Assembly (NCBI RefSeq): GCF_028596025.1
Contig: NZ_CP117167.1
Location: 186,001-250,000 of the forward strand
Length of the DNA stretch: 64,000 nucleotides
From: Mucilaginibacter jinjuensis
GTDB taxonomy: Bacteria; Bacteroidota; Bacteroidia; Sphingobacteriales; Sphingobacteriaceae
Direction of reading: 5' to 3'
In this document: one piece after another, positions 34,415-43,497 of the stretch
Position numbering within the stretch: position 1 is the first letter of the stretch
Layout: every line of letters begins with the position of its first letter
Position numbers and translations under genes: made by a program
The notes under the pieces: generated by a model
Seen by the model: only the letters and a program-made list of their open reading frames with translations
Told to the model about the DNA's origin: nothing
Database searches by the model: none

Positions 34415-34915
34415 ATGGAGATTTATGAGGATTATATTAGCAATGGAAACACACTACGTTACTGTTTTATAGTAACTATACTTTTATTGGATGGAACTTT
34501 CTTATGGCTATTTCCTGTTAATAATGTGTTTTATCTTATTGCTTTAACAATATTCATTTTTTGGTTAAAACCGTGGCATTATAAGGTATCTAGTGCTGTT
34601 ATTAATGACTCAATGCTTACTATAACCAAATATAACTTCTTGATGGGATCATCAAAACGATACAGCTTTGATGTTCAAAAAATAGATTTTATTTACAGGG
34701 ATCGCCCAATAAAATTTCACAGGGGTGGTGGCTTTGGCTCAAATAATAGAGGAAATGTGCTAACGGTATATTTTGATACTCACCCATTATTTGACCTTAC
34801 CCCTGATGAAGATGGATGGTCTCATGAAGCCATTAATAAGTTAAGCCGCTATCTGAAAGCAAATGAAATAAAACAGGTTGTCGATAAATTTGGAGAAAAC
34901 GATGTTGTTTTATAA
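34415..34915 (+). CDS. Two-TM protein of unknown function
   Basis: 166 aa from the ATG at 34415. Two hydrophobic helices (about 12-30 and 37-55) are followed by a soluble part with aromatic and basic residues (YRDRPIKFHRGGGFGSNN). The layout (two TM then a PH-like soluble part) recalls small bPH/YcxB-type proteins, but no motif proves that. AT-rich. It is convergent with the second acyltransferase. Confidence 0.5.
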   Translation: MEIYEDYISNGNTLRYCFIVTILLLDGTFLWLFPVNNVFYLIALTIFIFWLKPWHYKVSSAVINDSMLTITKYNFLMGSSKRYSFDVQKIDFIYRDRPIKFHRGGGFGSNNRGNVLTVYFDTHPLFDLTPDEDGWSHEAINKLSRYLKANEIKQVVDKFGENDVVL

Positions 34916-34929
34916 TCCAGAAATAGCTT

Positions 34930-36015
34930 TTATTTTTCCTTTCTCTTTGCATTTAACCACTTCCTCACCGGCTCATCGTAAAACCTCATGGCTAAATAAG
35001 CAATGCCTACCAACAGTATAATGCTTGGTAAAATGATGTAGAACATATGCACGCCATCTGGTTTGTGGCTGCCATAGTAGTTACCCCACATCCATAAGGC
35101 GGCGTAGTGGGTCATGTAGAGGGGGTAGGATATTCTGCCCGAGAAATTGCAGAGCTTTTTCAATCCATCACTTAGTGTGGCACCCGCACCGAGCGAAACC
35201 AATAGCGGGAAATAGATGATGATAATTAGTGGTTCGGTTAGCCAGTTCCAGGTAGAGAATGGGAACAAGAAAGCCAGCAATAACCAAAACGATAGGCTGA
35301 TGAAACCCATGTTGTTTTTGATGATCCAGTTAGAGCGGTAAACCAGTATACCGGCCAAAAACGAAAAGGAGATGCGCGCGCCGCCATCCCAAAAAGTGCC
35401 GCCGCTCCAGCCGCCCATTAAATTGCCTGCGCGGTAGCCTACGACGCAAAGCCAGGCTGCCGATATGATGGCGAGCACGAGCAGCCACTTGCGGTTGAGT
35501 TTACTCAACACAAAAGCATAAACAATATTGGCCATATATTCCCAAAACAACGACCATGATGGGGCATTCAGCCCAAACAAATTAAACGAACGATCCGTCA
35601 TTACCGGGAAGGGAATGAGCAGGGCCGAGCAAAGAAAGATCAGAATTATTCTGCCTGCGGTATATAACTCTGGCGTGCCGCCAAAAGGATCGAAATACAA
35701 AGCCAGTAAACCCAATACCGAACCCAGGATAACCAAAGGGTGCAGCCTGATGATGCGCGCTTTAAAAAATTGGAGTACGCCCACTTTGCCAATCCTATCA
35801 TCATAAGCGTATGCAATCACAAAACCCGATAAACAGAAAAAGAAATCAACCGCCAAAAAGCCATGACCAATAAAGTTTTTGCTGTAGTCGCTTATCGCCC
35901 ATTCCATAAAATGGAAGGTTACTACGGCAATGGCGGCAACACCTCTCAATCCGTCGAGAATTTCAAAGTGCTGTTTCGTTTTCAGGATGCTTGCGCCTGG
36001 CTGGGTTTTGGTCAT
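34930..36015 (-). CDS. OafA/YrhL-type acyltransferase, copy 2
   Basis: 361 aa from the ATG at 36015; the frame opens upstream to 36075. FEILDGLRGVAAIAVVTFHFMEW contains the signature His. FFKARIIRLHPLVILGS is the conserved Arg block, and about ten membrane helices follow. It is similar in length and order to the copy at 30.7 kb (YLAMRFYDEPVRKWL vs CLKFYDEPVREWL at the end). The two are probably paralogues. The acceptor sugar or lipid is unknown. Confidence 0.85.
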   Translation of the reverse strand: MTKTQPGASILKTKQHFEILDGLRGVAAIAVVTFHFMEWAISDYSKNFIGHGFLAVDFFFCLSGFVIAYAYDDRIGKVGVLQFFKARIIRLHPLVILGSVLGLLALYFDPFGGTPELYTAGRIILIFLCSALLIPFPVMTDRSFNLFGLNAPSWSLFWEYMANIVYAFVLSKLNRKWLLVLAIISAAWLCVVGYRAGNLMGGWSGGTFWDGGARISFSFLAGILVYRSNWIIKNNMGFISLSFWLLLAFLFPFSTWNWLTEPLIIIIYFPLLVSLGAGATLSDGLKKLCNFSGRISYPLYMTHYAALWMWGNYYGSHKPDGVHMFYIILPSIILLVGIAYLAMRFYDEPVRKWLNAKRKEK

Positions 36016-36162
36016 GAAGTGGTAACAGTAAAAATTGGTTAATTGGGGTGCGGCAAATTTAACAGCTTTTTTCAATGTCCCAAATGCACCCGCAATATGT
36101 CGCTTATGCAGACTTACATTTCAGTATTTCCTGTCGAACTTCATACTATCAAACAGAAATTT

Positions 36163-36468
36163 ATGGAAATCATCGGAAAAGAATATTTGGTTGATTTTGG
36201 CATGGCCAAAGCTGTGCTGCATTTCGAAAGCGAAACTTCGCTCACATTCACCATCACAGAAAAAGAAGGAGCAGCAGACAACACAACGGAAACCGTTGCC
36301 ATTAAATTAACAGAAATCCGCCCACACGTTTTAATGGCCACCTGGCAGGAAGCCAGCGGAACTACCGTAACGCAGGTGCAGGATTATGAAAAGGGGATCA
36401 TCTACTCCAACTGGACTTCGCGCGAGGGAGAGTTTTATAACACACAAGGCACTATAAAACCGGTTTAA
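36163..36468 (+). CDS. MoaF-related (lipocalin-like) protein
   Basis: 101 aa from the ATG at 36163; an ATG at 36043 is in frame, but the extra 40 residues look unlike the family. IIGKEYLVDFGMAKAVLHFES and ATWQEASGTTVTQVQDYEKG resemble the MoaF-related beta-barrel domain. The ligand is unknown. The gene ends one base before the convergent monooxygenase-like gene ends (stops at 36468 and 36469), with no terminator between. Confidence 0.5.
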   Translation: MEIIGKEYLVDFGMAKAVLHFESETSLTFTITEKEGAADNTTETVAIKLTEIRPHVLMATWQEASGTTVTQVQDYEKGIIYSNWTSREGEFYNTQGTIKPV

Positions 36469-36780
36469 TTATCCCCAGAAAGTTTCGGTAGAGGCAATTA
36501 AGGTTGGCAGTTCCAGCTTCGGTTCAACTTCCAGTCCGCTTGCTTCCAATTCCGCAGCAAATTTCTTGAATGATGCGAGTGATGTCAGTAACTCATGTGC
36601 TTCTTCGTTCTCAAACTGGTCGAAGTGCATAAACGTTTTGCCATCTTCCAGCAAATACGTGCTGTACTTAATACCGGGGTGGTTAAGCTGTTTCAGATCA
36701 TTCACCACATTTTTAATATTCTGCTGATTTGTTGCTGCGTAGGCCTGTGTAGTGGTGTATTGTACCCGTACTATTTTCAT
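36469..36780 (-). CDS. Small ferredoxin-fold protein (antibiotic-biosynthesis-monooxygenase-like)
   Basis: 103 aa. The pattern KIVRVQYTTTQAYAATNQQNIKNV, YSTYLLEDGKTFMHFDQFENEEAH, FKKFAAELEA is the beta-alpha-beta repeat of dimeric alpha-beta barrel (ABM-like) proteins. Many such proteins have no known substrate. It ends adjacent to the stop of the MoaF-like gene on the opposite strand. Confidence 0.6.
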   Translation of the reverse strand: MKIVRVQYTTTQAYAATNQQNIKNVVNDLKQLNHPGIKYSTYLLEDGKTFMHFDQFENEEAHELLTSLASFKKFAAELEASGLEVEPKLELPTLIASTETFWG

Positions 36781-36943
36781 GATTGAATAGATTATTGTAA
36801 ATCTAAATTACACGAAAGCATGCATACCAATCAGGTGAGGAACAGACATATTAGGGGGCTAATTGGGACAGATATTGTAGCGGAGCAGCCAGATTAACAA
36901 ACATTTGTCCTTTCTCCTTTGTCTTTCCTCCCCTTAAGTCCCC

Positions 36944-38272
36944 CTAAAACGCTTCGTTCAAATTGAGGAAGAAACCTTTGTTGCCGAACTTACCAAAAGC
37001 ATAATCGAGCGCCAGGTTGGTACGTGTAGCCTTGTTAAACAACACCCGCAAACCAGCGCCATAACCGGGCTGAAATACCTGGAATAGCTTAGTGCCCTGC
37101 TCGTCATTAGCCGTTTGCAAGTTACCAAAAGCCACACCACTCAAAAACTTATTGGCTGTTATCGGGAAACGGAATTCGGCTTCAGTATCATTGAATTGTG
37201 TGCCCTTAAAGTATTGCGAGGTATAACCACGGCCACTTCTGAAAGCACCGTCTCGGGCGGTACCCGGTAGTTCGAGATAAGGCACATTACCGCTCACGAG
37301 ATACGAACCCCAGTTCCAGAAGGCCAACACGGTTTCGGGGTTACTGTCAGACAGGCTGAAGTATTTCCTGAAATCGGTAGTAATCTGCAACGCGTTCTGG
37401 GTACTGCCCATCCAGCTTTGGTTGGCGCGGATACCCACATCGGCATAAATACCTTTATAAGCACGGTTCTGATTATCGCGCGTGGTATATTGCAGATTAA
37501 ACAACAAACCGTTTGCCGAATAACTGCCGTTTTTAAAGCCGTGTTCCTGGTTATAAATTTTATACGGCGTTAGTGCGCTGGTATCTTTTTCATCAATGTT
37601 TTTCCTCACTTCAAAAGAGGCGCCTGCTCCAACAAACAGGCCTTTAGCAACCTCTTTGTATACCTTCTCCCGCACGTTATAAAACATGGAGTTGAATACC
37701 CGCACTTTGCGATTTGGGTTTGCCAGCACCTCGTCGACGGTAGATTCGCCCGCAACGCTTTTACCTATACCCAGACCAAAATCGGGTGTTACGGTTTTGG
37801 CTATTACGATATTACCCTGAAAATTCCACTTATTACCCGGTGTGTAGATATTATGGTTGATATAGAAGTAAATAATGTTTTTGGTAGTGATAGATGCCGA
37901 AGTTGCCGCTACCGACATAAACGTGTTAGGATCATTCCCCAGCTTTCTGCCCGCAACTGCTTTTACCCCCACCTGGAACCCAATAGTAGGATTGGCAGAT
38001 ATATTAGGAATTATCGTAATGCCCGATGGTTTATGCAACGAATCGGGCTGTTTATGTGGGGTAAAAATATCGTGGAACAGATTACCGAAATCATACTGTT
38101 TAGCCAATACCGCACGCTCTTGTTGTTGGGCTTGCAGTGCCACGTGGTGTAATGAATCACGTTTCAGCGAATCTACTGCGGTTGCTACCTGTGCAAAGGC
38201 CGCATGATTAATGCCCATAAAAAGCACAAACAGCAGTAAAATTTTATATGGGTTATGTTGTTGTAATTTCAA
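36944..38272 (-). CDS. BamA/TamA-family outer-membrane protein
   Basis: 442 aa. A signal peptide (ILLLFVLFMGINHAAFAQ) is followed by a short linker and a 16-strand-like barrel with the surface-antigen D15 pattern (GFQVGVKAVAG, RDGAFRSGRGYTSQYFKG, RTNLALDYAFGKFG). It ends in an aromatic residue (LNEAF). No POTRA domains are present, so it is a short Omp85-like protein and not BamA itself. It may insert or export a specific substrate. Confidence 0.7.
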   Translation of the reverse strand: MKLQQHNPYKILLLFVLFMGINHAAFAQVATAVDSLKRDSLHHVALQAQQQERAVLAKQYDFGNLFHDIFTPHKQPDSLHKPSGITIIPNISANPTIGFQVGVKAVAGRKLGNDPNTFMSVAATSASITTKNIIYFYINHNIYTPGNKWNFQGNIVIAKTVTPDFGLGIGKSVAGESTVDEVLANPNRKVRVFNSMFYNVREKVYKEVAKGLFVGAGASFEVRKNIDEKDTSALTPYKIYNQEHGFKNGSYSANGLLFNLQYTTRDNQNRAYKGIYADVGIRANQSWMGSTQNALQITTDFRKYFSLSDSNPETVLAFWNWGSYLVSGNVPYLELPGTARDGAFRSGRGYTSQYFKGTQFNDTEAEFRFPITANKFLSGVAFGNLQTANDEQGTKLFQVFQPGYGAGLRVLFNKATRTNLALDYAFGKFGNKGFFLNLNEAF

Positions 38273-38367
38273 ATGATAGATAGTGTTGTGTATGAGATTG
38301 AAACCACGAAATGCTTATAATGTTTAACTATTTGAACAATACAGACATTTCTGTGTCTTTAACAGAT

Positions 38368-38928
38368 ATGAAACTCAATTGCTGGCTTTATATTTTAGTC
38401 ATCGGTATTTTATCCTGTAATGATCCGGATAATGCCTCGGCAACAGCCGATACTAACACCTCTATCGACAGCATTCATCACCAAACATCGCAGCCTGCAA
38501 CTACTATTTCTACCGGAAAAACTCAACCTGCCGAATTAATCAGTTTTGCAGAATCCCTCATCGGCACACCTTACCAATATGGATCGAGTAACCCGCAACA
38601 GGGCTTGGATTGCTCGGGCTTTGTTACTTATGTGTTTACGCATTTCGGCATTACAGTGCCCCGAAGCTCTGTTGATTTTACCAATGTGCAACGGGAAATA
38701 GACATTGCAGATGCCAAGCCCGGCGACCTCATTTTGTTTACCGGTACTGATAGCACCATCCGCACGGTTGGGCACATGGGTATTATTGTATCGAATATTA
38801 ATAATGATATTGCCTTTATTCACTCTACATCGGGCAAGGCTTATGGTGTTACCGAAACTACATTGAAACCGCATTACCTGGGGCGATACGTGAAAACCAT
38901 CCGCATTTTTCCGCAGAATGACCGGTAG
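38368..38928 (+). CDS. NlpC/P60 lipoprotein (peptidoglycan endopeptidase)
   Basis: 186 aa from the ATG at 38368. The lipobox IGILSC gives Cys17. After a Ser/Thr-rich linker, the NlpC/P60 domain starts at about 54 (AELISFAESLIGTPYQYG) with Cys82 (LDCSGFV), His136 (TVGHMGI) and His152 as the catalytic triad. It would cleave stem peptides of peptidoglycan. It is divergent from the BamA-like gene. Confidence 0.85.
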   Translation: MKLNCWLYILVIGILSCNDPDNASATADTNTSIDSIHHQTSQPATTISTGKTQPAELISFAESLIGTPYQYGSSNPQQGLDCSGFVTYVFTHFGITVPRSSVDFTNVQREIDIADAKPGDLILFTGTDSTIRTVGHMGIIVSNINNDIAFIHSTSGKAYGVTETTLKPHYLGRYVKTIRIFPQNDR

Positions 38929-39069
38929 GATAGCCATTCCTCAAAATGAATAAAACTACCTGCCGTACAATCTGTTACATTATAAAATAAGATTGAAAAC
39001 TATTGATTTTAAGTTTATTAACGTGTAACTTCATTATACCAATATAATATCTTAAACAAGGAGGTTTTT

Positions 39070-39546
39070 ATGAATACCGTTCAAAAAGTTGAACACTGGG
39101 GCGACCTGCACCATGCCAAATGGCTGGATGCAGTACGTATGCTGCTGGGCTTGCTTATTTTGTGCAAAGGCATTTCTTTTATAAGCCAAACCAACATACA
39201 GCAAGACTGGGTTTTACAAAACAATGCATTCGGCTTTTCGGGGCTCATGGCTATGGTTGTAATACATGTGGTGGCATTTGTGCACATTGTAGGCGGTGCC
39301 TTAATTATAATGGGCTTGGTTACCCGCTTTGCCGTGGTTATACAGATCCCCATTTTACTGGGTGCTATATTTTTTGTGAATGCAACCCATGGGCTCACTT
39401 TCCTCAACTCAGAACTCTGGCTGTCCATATTGGTTTTTCTGCTGTTGGTTATGTTTTGGGTAATAGGCTCGGGTCCGTTTTCTGTCGATAATTATATGAA
39501 AACACATAGCCCCGGTTATAAAGGCGGCGTAAATAGCGCATCATAA
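39070..39546 (+). CDS. DoxX family membrane protein
   Basis: 158 aa, four or five helices. WLDAVRMLLGLLILCKGISF and VHIVGGALIIMGLVTRFAVVIQIP are typical DoxX motifs. A good purine-rich stretch (AAGGAGG at 39058-39064) lies just upstream of the ATG, unusual for this genome. It is followed by the second tRNA-fMet. Confidence 0.75.
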   Translation: MNTVQKVEHWGDLHHAKWLDAVRMLLGLLILCKGISFISQTNIQQDWVLQNNAFGFSGLMAMVVIHVVAFVHIVGGALIIMGLVTRFAVVIQIPILLGAIFFVNATHGLTFLNSELWLSILVFLLLVMFWVIGSGPFSVDNYMKTHSPGYKGGVNSAS

Positions 39547-39642
39547 AATTTATTTTAATAGCAAAGCCGCTCTGTATCAGGGTGGCTTTGCTATTATTAC
39601 CTTACTGTTACATATTTATTCAGCAAATGTTAAATGTTATCG

Positions 39643-39650
39643 TACCTTTG
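39643..39650 (+). promoter_or_regulatory. -7 box of tRNA-fMet copy 2
   Basis: TACCTTTG matches TAnnTTTG exactly, 18 nt before the tRNA 5' end. The -33 region (about 39619) is weaker than at copy 1. Confidence 0.55.
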
Positions 39651-39668
39651 TACTCAACAAAAAGATAG

Positions 39669-39741
<73 letters not shown>

Positions 39742-39751
39742 CCCAGAAAAG

Positions 39752-39784
39752 AAAAGCCTCAGATGAAAATCTGAGGCTTTTTTG
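39752..39784. terminator. Terminator of tRNA-fMet copy 2
   Basis: The same hairpin as after copy 1: AAAGCCTCAGAT / ATCTGAGGCTTT with a GAAA loop and T run. Confidence 0.9.
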
Positions 39785-39893
39785 CGTTTGAGCATGTCGG
39801 GCTCGTATTGGTCGCTATAGATATTGAACTCTACGTTGTTGAAGAATGGCCGGATTGTGACTAAGGCTGTCCTTTTTTGCGAGTTGTATTCAA
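39785..39893 (-). pseudogene. Possible C-terminal gene remnant
   Basis: On the minus strand an open stretch reads protein-like residues (TALVTIRPFFNNVEFNIYSD, then QYEPDMLKRKK) and runs on into the tRNA terminator. It has no start codon of note and an in-frame stop upstream. It may be the tail of a gene truncated when the accessory segment entered. Confidence 0.25.
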
Positions 39894-39934
39894 TTAATTT
39901 TGAATTTTATAACAAATAAATACTTGAAGATTTC

Positions 39935-41116
39935 ATGAGACGTGCAGTACTTGCAATTATATTTTTATTTATATGTACAACGCTGCTTGCGCAAATAAAT
40001 GATAGTTTAATAACTATTGGCAAAAAGTACTCGGTCTATTCCAAAATATTAAAAGAGAAGAGAACTTATACTGTCTATCTACCGCCTTCATATCAAAGAA
40101 ACCCCAGCAAAAAGTATTTTGTAGCTTACGTCTTAGATGGAGGGAGAAACAAATTTCTTGAAGTAACCGGAATAGCCCAGTCAATGAATTCTATACCGGA
40201 TTTAAAAATGCAAATTCCCGAATTGATCATCGTATCAATAGAAAATACAGACAGAACAAGAGACTTTACGCCTACACATTCCCTGAATTATTTAGATGCA
40301 GAAAATATCGCTGCTTTTAGCACTAGCGGCGGAGCTGATGCATTTATGCAATTCATTAAAAAAGAACTGATGCCCCAGATAGATAGCTCCTACAGAACCT
40401 TACCTAAAAACTTAATCATTGGACATTCATTAGGTGGCTTGTTCGCTATCAATTGCCTATTAGAGTCGCCTGGATTGTTTAATTATTATCTCCTTATAGA
40501 TCCTTCATGGTTTTGGGACCATAACTATATTGGAAAAAGGACCAGAGAGGTTTTAAAAACAAAAACTGATCTGGAAGGACGTGTTTATATCGCCTTAGCC
40601 AACAACATGCAGGAAGATAAGAGGCATTATCAATGGGGAAATGAATTTTATGCATTGCTAAAAAACAGTACATTTTCCAAGTTAGACGTAAAGCTGCGAT
40701 ATTTTGAAGATGAAAAACACCTGACAGTTCCGGTGCCGGCAACTTATTATGGACTTCGTTACATTTTTGATGGTTTTGAATTGGATATAAATGAAGTATG
40801 TAAGAACCCCGATTTGATCAATAAACATGATCTTGAAATGTCCCAAAAAATGGGCGTAGAGATTAAATCAGACGAAAGTTTTGTAAATACGCTTGGCTAT
40901 ATAGCCCTACATGATAGGAATATCCCTGATGTTGCCATTGCGATCTTTGAAATAAATACCAAAAACTATCCCTCTTCAGTGAATGTTTGGGACAGTTTAG
41001 CCGATGCCTATCTGGTAAAAGGCTTAAAAGGAAAGGCTAAATCATGCTACGAAAAAATATTATCACTTCAACCTGATAATATTGATGCTAAAAGAAATCT
41101 GGAAAGAATTAAATAA
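39935..41116 (+). CDS. Secreted esterase (EsteraseD/IroE-like) with TPR tail
   Basis: 393 aa. Signal peptide 1-20 (ending LLAQ). The alpha/beta hydrolase domain has YTVYLPPSY, the nucleophile motif GHSLGGLF (about 172) and His in DEKHLTVPVP (about 260). This is the putative esterase family that includes siderophore esterases. The last 80 residues form TPR-like helices (SVNVWDSLADAYLVKGLKGKAKSCYEKIL). AT-rich compared with the core genes. It is the first gene after tRNA copy 2. Substrate unknown. Confidence 0.75.
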   Translation: MRRAVLAIIFLFICTTLLAQINDSLITIGKKYSVYSKILKEKRTYTVYLPPSYQRNPSKKYFVAYVLDGGRNKFLEVTGIAQSMNSIPDLKMQIPELIIVSIENTDRTRDFTPTHSLNYLDAENIAAFSTSGGADAFMQFIKKELMPQIDSSYRTLPKNLIIGHSLGGLFAINCLLESPGLFNYYLLIDPSWFWDHNYIGKRTREVLKTKTDLEGRVYIALANNMQEDKRHYQWGNEFYALLKNSTFSKLDVKLRYFEDEKHLTVPVPATYYGLRYIFDGFELDINEVCKNPDLINKHDLEMSQKMGVEIKSDESFVNTLGYIALHDRNIPDVAIAIFEINTKNYPSSVNVWDSLADAYLVKGLKGKAKSCYEKILSLQPDNIDAKRNLERIK

Positions 41117-41124
41117 TTAATTAA

Positions 41125-41247
41125 TCGAAAATTTATAATACATCTTCCATATTTAATAAACTATCTCAGGAAGCCCTGTCTAAAAAGTTTACTTACAAGG
41201 ATTTTCAGCATCTGACCGCTCAGGCAATTAAACTACATTCTAATTAA
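41125..41247 (+). pseudogene. Possible gene remnant downstream of the esterase
   Basis: A 40-codon open stretch reads protein-like sequence (LSQEALSKKFTYKDFQHLTA and QAIKLHSN) ending at TAA, with no suitable start. It may be the end of a deleted gene. The remainder of the gap 41117-41640 holds the tRNA-derived repeats and AT-rich sequence with no gene. Confidence 0.25.
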
Positions 41248-41280
41248 ATAACTGTGGATAGTTGTTTGATACTATTCACA

Positions 41281-41425
41281 AGGCGGTTCGACATTAGTCC
41301 TGTTCCCGCTCGGTTAACCCGAATCGGATTTCTCTAATTCTCGAACCTGTTTGATTTTCCTAGATACTTGATAAAACGCGCATTGAATCCATCAAGCGAT
41401 TCGAGATTAGTCCTGTTCGGGCTGA
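41281..41425. repeat. tRNA-fMet-derived 113-bp unit, copy A
   Basis: TAGTCC occurs at 41295 and 41408, exactly 113 bp apart, each within TTCGACATTAGTCC- or TTCGAGATTAGTCC-like words. The first carries AGTCCTGTTCCCGCT (41296-41310), identical to 39726-39740 in tRNA copy 2. It is followed by AACCCGAATCGG (anticodon-stem-like), TCTAATTCTCGAACCT and GCATTGAATCCATCAAGCG. The same order recurs in copy B at 43.2 kb. Confidence 0.7.
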
Positions 41426-41640
41426 AAAAGTATCTTTTTAAGTGGGATGGCGTTTTTTTTATTTATTTTTTAGTTTCACTCATTTTCTTGCAGATAATTC
41501 TTGCAAGTTTTATAAAAAAACATGTGTTTTCGGTTCGAGTTCCAGCGACTTTACCTACCCCTGTTAGTTAATGTTAAGAAACAGTTATATTCGTTTGTTA
41601 TTAAGTGTAGACCTAAGGGCTGTCTGCCATTTGGCTATTG

Positions 41641-43053
41641 TTAATCGAAGGCCGGTAGAATGTAATCTTTGATCAATTCATCCGATGGCGATTTGCTGTT
41701 ATAGTTTCCGCCAGTTGTTACGACGACCATTTTAAGCTCTTTAAATATATAGATTTTCTGCCCTCCATTGCCCTGTGCCGCAATGCTTTGATATCGCCTG
41801 TTCTTAGTATCCAAATACTTAAGCCACCAAAAGTATCCGTAGTCAACATTTTGCACAACCGAATGCTTTAATGTAGATTCACGGACCCAATTTTCGGGAA
41901 CAATTGTTTTATGCTTCCACCTTCCATCGTTTAAATACAACAAGCCAAATTTCGCCATATCGCGTGGTGTTAAATAGACCTGACCAAAGTTCTCTGCGTT
42001 GGATTGATCGGGTTTGAAATTCCATTTGAAGTCGCGTATGCCTATTGGATCAAACAGGTATTTAGCCGCATAGTCGCGCAGAGACATGCCAGACCGCAAT
42101 TCAATAATACGCGCGACAGTGATGGGGTTACCTGAATTATAACGGCCAATCATTCCAGGTGTATCAACCATCGGCAGGTCGTACGTATATTTAATCCAGT
42201 CGGGTGAGTAATTCATGGCTGTCTCGTTTCCCGGGAGTTTGGGATCTGCAATGTCGTATGCAACACCGCTTTGGTTGTCCAGCATATCTTTTAAAGTGAT
42301 GCGGTCTTTGAGCGGTGATGGATTCGCAAAATGGTACTGCGGCAAAAGGTTGCTCAACTTAACGTTTACACCGACTATCAGTTTCTGTTGAATGGCTATA
42401 CCGGTTAATGCCGAAATAATGCTTTTAGTTGCCGAACGCATTTCCTGTAGTTTATCACGGTTATAGTCATAAAAATACTCTTCAAAAACCAGTTTATCGT
42501 TCTTGATGATCAGAATGCTCCTCACATTAGGATATTCCCCATTTACTATTTTCAGCATCATTTGCGACAAAAGCGCTGGATTTAAACCCGTTCCTTTGAT
42601 GTTTCCAACAGTGATACCGTCATTCGTTGTGGCCGGGACCTTGTATTCATAGGCATAAGACTCCGGATGGTCAACTAATCGGGGATACCACATTTCAACA
42701 GGGAAGGAAACATGCTTATTCAAAATTTTAAATGTATCCCGACCTGTTACGTAACCAGAAATAATATGATCCTTATTTCTGAAAAAATGAACCAATTCAT
42801 TTCCAGCATTACGAAAGTTGTCGTCCCCCTGCGGCTCTAAAGGATAGCGACTTTCATTGATGATCGCATAAAGCAATTCTTGCTTAGGTGACGCCGCTAT
42901 CTTTAATGTGGTTTGTTTAATATATTGATATTCGCCTTCGTATTCTTTCAGCTGGCTATAACTTACTTTTGTTGATTGTGCAGAAGTAGGCGTAATTATA
43001 AGAGTAATTGCAATTACACAAAGTGTAGTAACACGGGTTATCAAGGTTATCAT
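41641..43053 (-). CDS. Class-C beta-lactamase-like serine hydrolase
   Basis: 470 aa from the ATG at 43053, which begins a signal peptide (TLCVIAITLIITPTSAQ). An N-terminal domain of about 150 residues precedes the hydrolase domain. Ser207-x-x-Lys210 (RSATKSI), Tyr305 (RYNSGNP) and a Gly-rich QGNGGQKI near the end replace the KTG box. Such proteins are often esterases or D-peptidases, so antibiotic resistance should not be assumed. It lies exactly between the two copies of the tRNA-derived repeat. Confidence 0.8.
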   Translation of the reverse strand: MITLITRVTTLCVIAITLIITPTSAQSTKVSYSQLKEYEGEYQYIKQTTLKIAASPKQELLYAIINESRYPLEPQGDDNFRNAGNELVHFFRNKDHIISGYVTGRDTFKILNKHVSFPVEMWYPRLVDHPESYAYEYKVPATTNDGITVGNIKGTGLNPALLSQMMLKIVNGEYPNVRSILIIKNDKLVFEEYFYDYNRDKLQEMRSATKSIISALTGIAIQQKLIVGVNVKLSNLLPQYHFANPSPLKDRITLKDMLDNQSGVAYDIADPKLPGNETAMNYSPDWIKYTYDLPMVDTPGMIGRYNSGNPITVARIIELRSGMSLRDYAAKYLFDPIGIRDFKWNFKPDQSNAENFGQVYLTPRDMAKFGLLYLNDGRWKHKTIVPENWVRESTLKHSVVQNVDYGYFWWLKYLDTKNRRYQSIAAQGNGGQKIYIFKELKMVVVTTGGNYNSKSPSDELIKDYILPAFD

Positions 43054-43173
43054 TGGTAAATGTTTTGATACAAGACTCTCTTTTACCATAGAATGTTACA
43101 AGTTTAACTAATAACGCCATTTAGCTATCGGACACGGGCTGAAGTTACTTTTAATATTGCCAAATCAATCACT

Positions 43174-43360
43174 AATTGGTTGCACTTTAGTCCTGTTCGG
43201 GCTCGATCAACCCGAATCGGACTTTTCTAATTCTCGAACCTATTAGATTTCTCTAAATGCCTAATAAAATGCACATTGAATCCATTAGGCGATTCGACAT
43301 TAGTCCTATTTCCGCTACCCAGAAAGAAAAAGCCTTAAATCGAAAGATCTGAGGTGTTCA
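43174..43360. repeat. tRNA-fMet-derived 113-bp unit, copy B, with tRNA 3' end and terminator relic
   Basis: TAGTCC at 43188 and 43301 again 113 bp apart. The middle (CAACCCGAATCGGACTT, TTCTCGAACCTATTAGAT, GCACATTGAATCCATTAGGCG) matches copy A. The second half-site continues TTTCCGCTACCCAGAAAG and then AAAAAGCC...GATCTGAGG, a decayed copy of the tRNA 3' end, its flank and its terminator. The rest of 43361-43497 shows nothing recognised. Confidence 0.7.
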
Positions 43361-43497
43361 TAACCTTTGGTTTCGATGGTAAATGGTTCAAGACAATTAC
43401 TATTCCATAATATGAAAACTATACTAAAGCATAAATCCTACCACCTTATCTGTTATTTATTAATATTCGAAAAAGCGTATATTTGATTATTATTTAA

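Noticed and set aside
36944..38272. BamA itself
   Set aside because: Too short and without POTRA domains; only the barrel is present.
41368..41571. 67-codon open frame between the esterase and the serine hydrolase
   Set aside because: It begins inside the tRNA-derived repeat and its second half is a hydrophobic AT-rich stretch without any family resemblance; the repeat explains its first part.
41641..43053. Antibiotic-resistance beta-lactamase
   Set aside because: SxxK and Tyr motifs occur also in esterases and peptidases of this fold; no sequence evidence for hydrolysis of beta-lactams.
41281..43320. CRISPR-like regular spacing (113 bp)
   Set aside because: Only two units per copy, long diverged units, no short identical repeats and no cas genes.
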